64,000 nt of DNA from Flavobacterium rakeshii (GTDB taxonomy: Bacteria > Bacteroidota > Bacteroidia > Flavobacteriales > Flavobacteriaceae). Below, in pieces: positions 33,160 to 39,948 of this stretch. Where the stretch lies: positions 112,592-176,591 of the forward strand of contig NZ_WOWP01000016.1 in assembly GCF_009741375.1 (NCBI RefSeq), read 5' to 3'. Below the pieces are notes generated by a model. That model was given only the letters and a program-made list of their open reading frames with translations. It was not told the DNA's origin and did no database searches. The position numbers were made by a program, and so were the translations under genes. Numbering within the stretch: the stretch's first letter is position 1; each line of letters opens with the position of its first letter.

Positions 33160-34471
33160 TTTCAGGAGAATTAAATAAATCAGACAAATTTTCTATATAT
33201 GGTACGCCTCCATAACTGCCTTGTAAATATTTTTCTTCAAAATTACTATTCTTTCTAATTTTTATATCTGCTAAAGAATATATTTCAGCCTCTCCATATC
33301 TATTTTTTTGAACAAACCATATTTGATCTCGTCTGAAAATATTTTCGTTTAAAAGGTTACTATTATGTGTATTAAAAATTAATTGAGCATTTTTTGGATT
33401 ACTTTCGGAAGAGTTAAATAATTTAATAAGATGAGAAACAATATTAGGATGTAAGCGAGAATCTAGTTCATCAATAAATAGAGAAGAACCATTAGTTAAA
33501 GACTCAAAAATAGGTCCTAGTAATGCTAATAGTTTTTGAGTGCCTGCTGATTCAGTGTTGTCAAAATCGTAGGCTTCCGAAGATACAAAATTATAATCTA
33601 TATCATATTTTTTATGAATAGCTTCAGTTTCTATTATTTGAATTTCTTTTTCTTTCTTTTTTAATTCTATGAATTTATTTAGGATTTCTTTAGGCAGGTT
33701 ATTGTATTTATCATTATCAATATGTATTTCTTTGACATTAATATCACTAATACCTATATCAAATCTTTTTATCGTTTCAATAATTTTTATTCCAATTTCA
33801 CTTTTTTCAGCAATTTGATTTAAAGAAAATCCTTCATAATAATTTGGTTCATTACCTAATAAAAATGATAAATCTTCAAAGTATTTGACAAGTTTTCTAG
33901 CAACTTTAACTTTAAATTGATTTGCTAAAGACAGGATTAGAGCATTGTCTCTAATGATATCTCCTTCTTTTTGGAGTAATTCAAATTTTTTAAATAATTT
34001 ATGGAAAGTGAATGTTGACTTCTCTCTATAGAAAAGTTCGACCTCTTTTGGTTTTAAATTTAATTTTTTTTGATATAGCCATTCAGAAATAATCTTTTTC
34101 TTGTTCGCTTCAAAACCATATCTATATTGAGTATCGTCTATTATAAATATAATTTCAAATTCTGAAGGTTTTTTTTCTGTATGAGTATTAAAAGCAAACG
34201 GTTGTACATTTATTTTATCTCCTTCTTGAGTTTTTGTTGAAGAGTTTATTATAAACCATCTTAAAAATGCAGCAGCATCTAAAAATTTTGTTTTACCACT
34301 AGCATTTGAGCCATAGATTACAGCACTTTTTAGTAATCGATATTGAAAGTTTTCTATATTTACTACATTGCTCTCTTCTAAATCTATTTTATCATAATTA
34401 GAGGCAACAAAACTTATAGTAGATTTTTTTCTAAAAGTTTTGAAGTTTTGTATAGAGAATTGTACTAACAT
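33143..34471 (-). CDS. RloA-like AAA15/ABC-type ATPase of an AbiL-like defence pair
   Basis: The 442-residue protein has an SMC/ABC-like split ATPase: Walker A IYGSNASGKTKFLDA near residue 55, a helical insertion, signature-like TESAGTQKLLALL near 325, Walker B SLFIDELDSRLHP near 350, and a switch His in IFNTHNSNLL. Such AAA15 (RloA, AbiLi) proteins sense phage infection and control a nuclease-like partner, here RloB. It has its own -7 element and sits between two sets of unrelated metabolic genes, consistent with horizontal arrival. No restriction-modification genes are adjacent. Confidence 0.83.
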   Translation of the reverse strand: MLVQFSIQNFKTFRKKSTISFVASNYDKIDLEESNVVNIENFQYRLLKSAVIYGSNASGKTKFLDAAAFLRWFIINSSTKTQEGDKINVQPFAFNTHTEKKPSEFEIIFIIDDTQYRYGFEANKKKIISEWLYQKKLNLKPKEVELFYREKSTFTFHKLFKKFELLQKEGDIIRDNALILSLANQFKVKVARKLVKYFEDLSFLLGNEPNYYEGFSLNQIAEKSEIGIKIIETIKRFDIGISDINVKEIHIDNDKYNNLPKEILNKFIELKKKEKEIQIIETEAIHKKYDIDYNFVSSEAYDFDNTESAGTQKLLALLGPIFESLTNGSSLFIDELDSRLHPNIVSHLIKLFNSSESNPKNAQLIFNTHNSNLLNENIFRRDQIWFVQKNRYGEAEIYSLADIKIRKNSNFEEKYLQGSYGGVPYIENLSDLFNSPENENEK

Positions 34472-34487
34472 GTCTTGTTTTTTTGAT

Positions 34488-34495
34488 CAAAAATA
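34488..34495 (-). promoter_or_regulatory. -7 element of the rloA-rloB promoter
   Basis: On the minus strand this reads TATTTTTG, a match to TAnnTTTG, 16 bp upstream of the rloA ATG. It suggests the pair has its own promoter. Confidence 0.55.
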
Positions 34496-34549
34496 CATAA
34501 AAATGAATTATAAAACACTTTTTTGTCTGTATCTTTACAGAAAAGCGCT

Positions 34550-34906
34550 TTATAGCTTTATAAACAGGGATGAGCGTACTTCGTTTGTAATATTACGGGT
34601 TTTATGCCCTTTACCTTCTGTGTCTTCCATTAACAGGATATCTCCGCCCTTAAAGTATCTTTTTTCACCTAATGAGTTCTCTATTTCAATCACCCCATCT
34701 ATAAGAATAATGTACTGCCTGTTTGGAGCATTATGGAAATCATAATCGTAGGTTGGGGCAACTTTCCTAAACTGAACAGTACCGACCTTTTGTGCTTCCG
34801 AAAGGAAACCTATTTCCCCGGCATCGTTTAAAGTAACGGAGACAGACTCAAAACGACTGTCTCCGTTAGCATCAGTGTGTATTCGTGTTATGTTAAAAGC
34901 TTCCAT
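34550..34906 (-). CDS. Single-domain cupin protein
   Basis: The 118-residue protein has a cupin-like core, YDYDFHNAPNRQYIILIDGV then GEKRYFKGGDILLMEDTEGK, with His residues in place for a metal site. The C-terminal part GHKTRNITNEVRSS carries another His. It could be a small dioxygenase or binding protein. It is the third gene of a glyoxalase-hydrolase-cupin operon, and its start overlaps the hydrolase stop by one base. Confidence 0.75.
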   Translation of the reverse strand: MEAFNITRIHTDANGDSRFESVSVTLNDAGEIGFLSEAQKVGTVQFRKVAPTYDYDFHNAPNRQYIILIDGVIEIENSLGEKRYFKGGDILLMEDTEGKGHKTRNITNEVRSSLFIKL

Positions 34907-35532
34907 CAGGCAAAATTTGTGTTAAGCCATTCGGCAGTAAGTTCAATATCGTTTTGGGTAAGGTTATGCCCTGTAAGTAAATCATGATGCTCTACAGTAA
35001 AACTTAACTCTTTTAATTTGTCCAGATATTCTGCCGTTTCGTTTGGATTAATGGTAGGATCCAGCCTTCCCGAACTGAAAAATACAGGTACACCGGTATC
35101 AGTACCAATGGATTTTACTTCTTTAAACGGTTGCATGGGTCTGTATAAAATAGCTCCTGCCAAAAACTCTGGGTACTTAATTAGTGTTGATCCTGCAATG
35201 TTGGCTCCATTAGAGTAGCCTAAAGCAATGAGTTTGGTAATATCAAATCCTTCCTTATCGGATATAAATTCTATAAAAGATACCATTTCATCGGTACGAA
35301 AATCAAGGTCTTTTTCATCAAATACTCCCATGCCAAGGCGTTTAAAAAAGCGCGGCATACCGTGTTCGCTTACATTCCCTCTAAGACTAAGAATATTAAA
35401 GCGGTCGCCAAAGTCTTTAGCCAAAGGGATAAGGTCTTTCTCGTTGCCACCGGTGCCGTGCAGCAGCAATAGTGTATAGGCTGCTGCATTTCCGGATGAC
35501 TGATATATATATTTTAATGGTTCAAATTTCAT
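34906..35532 (-). CDS. Carboxylesterase/phospholipase-like hydrolase (MhqD-like)
   Basis: The 208-residue protein is an alpha/beta hydrolase of the esterase D/carboxylesterase type. LLLLHGTGGNEKDLIPLA carries the oxyanion region, LIALGYSNGANIAGS the nucleophilic Ser, SSGRLDPTINP the acid, and LLTGHNLTQND the His. In Bacillus, similar hydrolases (MhqD) sit with ring-cleaving dioxygenases in quinone-stress operons. Here the dioxygenase-like gene is directly upstream, 11 bp away. The role is inferred from that similarity. Confidence 0.85.
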   Translation of the reverse strand: MKFEPLKYIYQSSGNAAAYTLLLLHGTGGNEKDLIPLAKDFGDRFNILSLRGNVSEHGMPRFFKRLGMGVFDEKDLDFRTDEMVSFIEFISDKEGFDITKLIALGYSNGANIAGSTLIKYPEFLAGAILYRPMQPFKEVKSIGTDTGVPVFFSSGRLDPTINPNETAEYLDKLKELSFTVEHHDLLTGHNLTQNDIELTAEWLNTNFA

Positions 35533-35543
35533 TTTAAAAAGTA

Positions 35544-36482
35544 TTAGTTAATAGGTGCTAAATGAGCTTCAAGTTCACTTCTGCGTGATTCATATTGTTT
35601 CGGTAACTTAAGGCCTTTACCTAAGTCTTCCAGTTTTTCATCTACTGTAAAGCCAGGGTTATCGGTAGCAATTTCAAATAGCACTCCACCCGGTTCTCTA
35701 AAGTATAAAGAGTGGAAGTAGTTACGGTCTATTTGCGGGGTAATGTTAAGCCCGGCAGCAAATACTTTCTCCCTGAATTTCATTAAGGTTTCATCGTCTT
35801 TTACCCTAAAGGCAACATGGTGAACAGTACCGTTTGCCACATGTCCGCGTTTTTCTTCTTTCAGTTCAACAATGTCAACTATAGCAGCGTTCTCTACAGC
35901 ATTGGTAACAAAACGGTAGCGGTTAACATCCTGACTTACCAGTTTGTAACCAAATATTTCGGTTAATACAGCGGCTGTGCCTGTCATGTTGTTTAAGGTA
36001 AGTGTCACGTTGTGGAATCCTCTGGTAGCAATGTCTGCTTTAACCTCGTCGGTCTCCCATGGTTTACGATTATCTGGAGTGGCCGATTCTATAAGTTCCA
36101 GTTTTAATCCGTCAGGATCAATGAAGGTTAAATACCTTTCCCCAAACCTTTCGGCAGGTTTATTATAAATTACATTGTATTTTTCAAAGCGTTCTACCCA
36201 TTTTTCAAGGCTGCCTTTAGGAACGGAGTAACCAATCTCTGTTGCCATACCCGAACCTCTTCGGCCCTGTGGTATACCTGCTCCCCAAGGGAAGAAGGTT
36301 AATATAGTACCTGCACTGCCTATTTCGTCTCCAAAATAAAAGTGGTAAGTGCCCGGGTCGTCAAAGTTTACGGTTTTTTTAATGAAGCGTAAACCAAGAA
36401 CTTTAGAATAAAAGTCAAAATTACGTTTAGCGTCTCCTGCTATCGCAGTGATATGGTGTAAGCCTAATATTTTATTTTCCAT
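35544..36482 (-). CDS. Ring-cleaving dioxygenase-like glyoxalase protein (MhqO-like)
   Basis: The 312-residue protein has two vicinal-oxygen-chelate halves. ILGLHHITAIAGDAKRNFDF opens the first, ending in LTFIDPDGLKLELIE; a second half has GTVHHVAFRVKDDETLMK and FREPGGVLFEIATDNPGF. His and Glu residues in these blocks are the expected metal ligands. The family includes MhqO/YkcA-type proteins induced by hydroquinones. It heads an operon with the hydrolase and cupin genes. Confidence 0.88.
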   Translation of the reverse strand: MENKILGLHHITAIAGDAKRNFDFYSKVLGLRFIKKTVNFDDPGTYHFYFGDEIGSAGTILTFFPWGAGIPQGRRGSGMATEIGYSVPKGSLEKWVERFEKYNVIYNKPAERFGERYLTFIDPDGLKLELIESATPDNRKPWETDEVKADIATRGFHNVTLTLNNMTGTAAVLTEIFGYKLVSQDVNRYRFVTNAVENAAIVDIVELKEEKRGHVANGTVHHVAFRVKDDETLMKFREKVFAAGLNITPQIDRNYFHSLYFREPGGVLFEIATDNPGFTVDEKLEDLGKGLKLPKQYESRRSELEAHLAPIN

Positions 36483-36530
36483 GATATATGTTTTTTTAAT
36501 TGTTATGTAAAATTACAATTGGTTTAAAAG

Positions 36531-36872
36531 TTATGCATTGAACTGGGACAAGAAGTTAATTATCTCAGGGTCATTGTTTAAAGCTGCCTGAATTTCATTA
36601 TATAATAATCCGCTTCCCCCGCCATAATGCTGAATGATTTTTGTTTTAGGGTTGTGTTGTGTAAAAAATAACCTTAGTGAAATTTCGGTTTGTTCGTCAA
36701 TTCCGCATCCTAACAATACAAGGCAAATACTGTTGTTTTTAAATAGGGCTACAGCCTCGTTTTCATCGGTAGTTCCTAATCCGGTCCATAGTTCATTTTT
36801 ATTAATGAGCCTTACAACCGTTTCCATAATTTCAGGGTGTTTTCCTATATATAATATGTTTATCGTTTCCAT
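36531..36872 (-). CDS. Short receiver-like protein, phosphoacceptor not conserved
   Basis: The 113-residue protein has a receiver-like rhythm (INILYIGKHPEIMETVVRLI, then an ENEAVALFKNN helix and CLVLLGCGIDEQTE). However, the position of the phosphorylated Asp reads LGCG, and the acidic pair at the N-terminus is absent, so phosphotransfer is unlikely. It could be a degenerate response regulator or an unrelated alpha/beta protein. A 21-bp stretch that encodes its C-terminus is repeated 391 bp away beyond its start. Confidence 0.5.
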   Translation of the reverse strand: METINILYIGKHPEIMETVVRLINKNELWTGLGTTDENEAVALFKNNSICLVLLGCGIDEQTEISLRLFFTQHNPKTKIIQHYGGGSGLLYNEIQAALNNDPEIINFLSQFNA

Positions 36873-36945
36873 TGTAATGCTGCTTTGATTTTACATTACG
36901 AAGTTCCGTTAAACAGTTACCCTGTGCATTGAACTGGGACAAGAA
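36534..36945. repeat. 21-bp direct repeat at both sides of the receiver-like gene
   Basis: A 21-bp sequence beginning TGCATTGAACTGGG occurs at 36534-36554 (the 3' end of the gene) and exactly again at 36925-36945, upstream of its start, suggesting the remnant of a tandem duplication. The coordinates given span both copies. Confidence 0.75.
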
Positions 36946-36957
36946 AGTATATAAATG

Positions 36958-36988
36958 CAAAAAGCAGCCATTTGGCTGCCTTTTGTAT
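36958..36988 (-). terminator. Terminator for the fatty-acid hydroxylase-type gene
   Basis: On the minus strand GGCAGCC and GGCTGC form a stem with an AAAT loop followed by TTTTT, 18 bp beyond the stop at 37006. Confidence 0.75.
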
Positions 36989-37005
36989 AATGTTGTATGT
37001 AGTAA

Positions 37006-37701
37006 TTATTTTCGGTCGTCTATAAACTCACCTGATTTGGTCGTTTCCTTTTCCTGATTGATAAAGTTAGGCATGGTGCCGAAAATATAATCCCAAAGCG
37101 GAGAAGATACCCCAAAGGCTTTGTCTGGCTGCCTGTAATGGTGTACGGCATGGTGATGCCATAGTGTTTTAAGGAAGTTGTTAGGTACCGTAAAAATATG
37201 TACGCTGTAATGGATACATAAATAAATAGTATAGCCCATAAGGAAACCGGCAAGGAACCCAAAAACATAATCGCCCATCATGGCTCTGTATACAAGGAAG
37301 AAAAAGGTAGCCAGTACAAGTGCAATAATAGGAGGCATAGCAAGCCTTTGTTTGTCTTTAGGGTAGTCATGGTGTACCCCGTGTACTTTATAGCTAAAGC
37401 TTTCGGTAGTAACCTCATGGTTATGATCTCCTTCCTTAATATGATAAAGGTAACGGTGTACTATATACTCTATAAAGGTGAAAACAAACATCCCGGCAAA
37501 GAATAATAATATGATTTGCGGAGTGGTAAACCCTTTTTCAATTATACCATAATATATTAGTAAAGCCGATATAATAGTGAAAATACTAAGAGGCATGGCA
37601 ATGTGAGTACGTGTTAGTTTTTCCAGTACCGGATTTTTAAACAGCGTGGCACTGCCTTTATGTTTTGGTCTTGGGCGTCTTATTTTGGTTGATTCAGACA
37701 T
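37006..37701 (-). CDS. Fatty-acid hydroxylase/sterol desaturase family membrane protein
   Basis: The 231-residue protein has about four membrane segments and the histidine clusters of the family in order: EYIVHRYLYH, HGVHHDYPKDK, IHYSVHIF and WHHHAVHHYRQPDKAFGVS. These bind a diiron centre. The closest type is fatty acid 2-hydroxylase-like, acting on a lipid acyl chain in the inner membrane using oxygen, and could serve sphingolipid or other lipid modification. The gene has its own terminator. The exact substrate is uncertain. Confidence 0.87.
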   Translation of the reverse strand: MSESTKIRRPRPKHKGSATLFKNPVLEKLTRTHIAMPLSIFTIISALLIYYGIIEKGFTTPQIILLFFAGMFVFTFIEYIVHRYLYHIKEGDHNHEVTTESFSYKVHGVHHDYPKDKQRLAMPPIIALVLATFFFLVYRAMMGDYVFGFLAGFLMGYTIYLCIHYSVHIFTVPNNFLKTLWHHHAVHHYRQPDKAFGVSSPLWDYIFGTMPNFINQEKETTKSGEFIDDRK

Positions 37702-37918
37702 GGTTGTGATTTTTTTGATGGATTGATGATAAATGAACTTTCAACACACAAGTTACTAAATTTATCAGTTTGTTTTACTCTAAAAAAGGTAAAAAAGCCC
37801 CTGTTTGTAAACAGTTACCTGTTGAAAACCCTTGTTTCTGTAACTGTTTTTGGTTTTAGTTTAATCATTTCTTAATCTGTCGGTAATGTGTATAGGTGTT
37901 GGGCTAAGTAAGTTTGCT

Positions 37919-37926
37919 TTTTGAAT
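37919..37926 (+). promoter_or_regulatory. -7 element of the cytochrome c peroxidase-like gene
   Basis: TAAGTTTG fits TAnnTTTG, 16 bp before the ATG at 37943. Apart from this the 241-bp gap holds only short AT-rich repeats with no evident gene. Confidence 0.55.
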
Positions 37927-37942
37927 AAAGTATTTTTAAGAG

Positions 37943-39778
37943 ATGATAGGTTCCTATAAAAAAATTGTTGCAGCTGTAGTGGTACTGGCAGGTTCATTTA
38001 CCATTATTTCATTTACCCGAAATACCGGCTCGGCACCTCCGGAGGTATTAAGCAATTATTTTTCGCAGTTTAACCTTTCGTTAGAAAAGCTTGATAAAAC
38101 CACAAATGATTTCAGGTATGGTAAAACCAGTCTGGATTCGGTACAATTAGCTGTAAAAAACACCCGTTTATCTTACAAAAAGGTTGAGTTCTTTTTAGCC
38201 TTTTACTATGCCGAATATATAAAGAGCCACATTAACGGAGCACCGTTAATGCATATTGAAAAAGAAGGTACAATGCCAAAAGTTGTTAGTCCTGAAGGAT
38301 TGCAGGTTTTGGATGAACTTGTTTTCTCTGATGAGGCAGAGGCAGAAAGAAACCAGATAGCATCATTATCAAAAACCATAAGGATGAAATATGCTGTTTT
38401 ATATAGCAGCATTACCGGTCAGGAATTCAATAACCAGTATAATGTTACTGCCATGAGGCAGCAGCTTATTAGGGATTTCAGTATGGGAGTAACTGGTTTT
38501 GATACTCCGGGGTCGTTAAACGGGCTGGAAGAGGTGCAATCATCTTTTCAGGGCATGCTTACTTTTTTTAAAGATAACTACAATGGTAATACTGTAGCTA
38601 AAAATGAGGTGATACACTTGTTTGAAGAGGCAATAGCTTATTTGAATAATCCGGTTTCTTTTGAAGATTTTGACAGACTTACTTTTCTTAAGTCATTTGT
38701 AGACCCTTTGTATAAAAAACTGGGAGAACTGGAAGGTGCTGTTAACCCTGATTACCTTAAGTATACATCGGGCTGGAACCCTGAGAGTACTTCAATTTTT
38801 GCAGCCGATTTTTTAAACCCGTACTATTTTACCGAACTTAAAAAGGGAGACGATAGTAAAGAGCTTAGGGAGCTGGGTAAAACATTGTTTTATGACCCTA
38901 TAGTTAGTAACGAAGGAAAATTAAGCTGTGCAAGCTGCCATAATCCTGATAAGGGTTTTACCGACGGTGTTCCGAAATCACTAAGCAACATACAGGGAAA
39001 AACAGTTTTACGTAATGCTCCAACATTATTAAACGCAGTGTATGCGGATAGGTATTTTTATGACCTTAGGGCGTTTAGCCTTGAACAGCAGGCAGAACAC
39101 GTTATTTTTAATCATGACGAATTCAATACCGCTTACAGTGATATTCTTAGTAAGCTTAAAGCTGACGAGACTTATGCTGATAAGTTTAAAGCTGTATTTG
39201 GTAAAGATGCTGTAACGAGAGAAAATTTCTCAAAGGCTTTGGTTTCTTATGTAATGTCACTACAGTCGTTTAGTAGTCAGTTTGATAAATACATAAGGGG
39301 AGAACAGGCAGATATACCTGCTGAGGTAAAAAGAGGTTTTAACCTGTTTGCCGGAAAAGCAAACTGTGCTACCTGCCACTTTATGCCAACCTTTAGCGGA
39401 CTTGTGCCTCCTTTTTATAACGAGAACGAAAGTGAGATACTGGGTGTGCTGGATGATCCAAAAAAAGCACCAAGACTGGATATGGATATGGGGAGGAATG
39501 ATAACAAAATACAATCAGAACAGGCTTGGATATTTGAGCGTTCGTTTAAAACCACAACCATAAGGAATATAGAGGTTACAGGGCCTTATTTTCATAACGG
39601 GGCTTACAGTACTCTTGAAGAAGTTATCGACTTTTATGATAACGGAGGCGGAGAAGGAGTAGGGCTTGGAGTAAGCAATCAAACCCTCTCGCCTGATGCT
39701 TTAAATCTAACCGATGAAGAGAAAAGCGACCTTATTGCTTTCCTGAAATCGCTTACTGATTTGTCATCAGTCAGATAG
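37943..39778 (+). CDS. Diheme cytochrome c peroxidase (MauG/CCP) family protein with long N-terminal domain
   Basis: The 611-residue protein has an N-terminal hydrophobic segment (about residues 8-25, signal or anchor), then about 270 residues of helical sequence not typical of the family core. A peroxidase region from about 295 has two heme sites, CASCHNPDKGFTDG (Cys329) and CATCHFMPTFSG (Cys475), plus TTTIRNIEVTGPYFHNGAY and EVIDFYDNGG near the end. The core would reduce H2O2 or oxidise a partner in the periplasm. It has its own promoter, and the next gene is 170 bp away. Confidence 0.88.
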   Translation: MIGSYKKIVAAVVVLAGSFTIISFTRNTGSAPPEVLSNYFSQFNLSLEKLDKTTNDFRYGKTSLDSVQLAVKNTRLSYKKVEFFLAFYYAEYIKSHINGAPLMHIEKEGTMPKVVSPEGLQVLDELVFSDEAEAERNQIASLSKTIRMKYAVLYSSITGQEFNNQYNVTAMRQQLIRDFSMGVTGFDTPGSLNGLEEVQSSFQGMLTFFKDNYNGNTVAKNEVIHLFEEAIAYLNNPVSFEDFDRLTFLKSFVDPLYKKLGELEGAVNPDYLKYTSGWNPESTSIFAADFLNPYYFTELKKGDDSKELRELGKTLFYDPIVSNEGKLSCASCHNPDKGFTDGVPKSLSNIQGKTVLRNAPTLLNAVYADRYFYDLRAFSLEQQAEHVIFNHDEFNTAYSDILSKLKADETYADKFKAVFGKDAVTRENFSKALVSYVMSLQSFSSQFDKYIRGEQADIPAEVKRGFNLFAGKANCATCHFMPTFSGLVPPFYNENESEILGVLDDPKKAPRLDMDMGRNDNKIQSEQAWIFERSFKTTTIRNIEVTGPYFHNGAYSTLEEVIDFYDNGGGEGVGLGVSNQTLSPDALNLTDEEKSDLIAFLKSLTDLSSVR

Positions 39779-39885
39779 ACATGGTTGAAGTTTACATTAA
39801 ATAAACATAGTTGCTTAATTTCATTTTATTGTTAATTGTTTTTTAAACTAGGTAACACTAGTTTAAATGAACCTTAAAGGTGAAT

Positions 39886-39918
39886 TGAGGTAAAGGAAAC
39901 ATGCTGAAGGTAGTTTTG
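39886..39918 (+). promoter_or_regulatory. Promoter of the PhoX-like gene
   Basis: TTG at 39886-39888 and TAGTTTTG at 39911-39918 are 22 bp apart. The ATG is at 39949. No clear Pho box was identified by eye. Confidence 0.65.
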
Positions 39919-39948
39919 TAGGGTAAAAACAAAAACTATATAAACAGA

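Noticed and set aside
32379..34550. Attachment sites or an insertion element around the RloA/RloB pair
   Set aside because: I found no convincing direct repeats, tRNA or integrase at the borders. The suggestion of transfer rests on base composition only.
39779..39948. Pho box upstream of the PhoX-like gene
   Set aside because: No repeated motif resembling a Pho box could be recognised by eye; only a standard promoter is supported.
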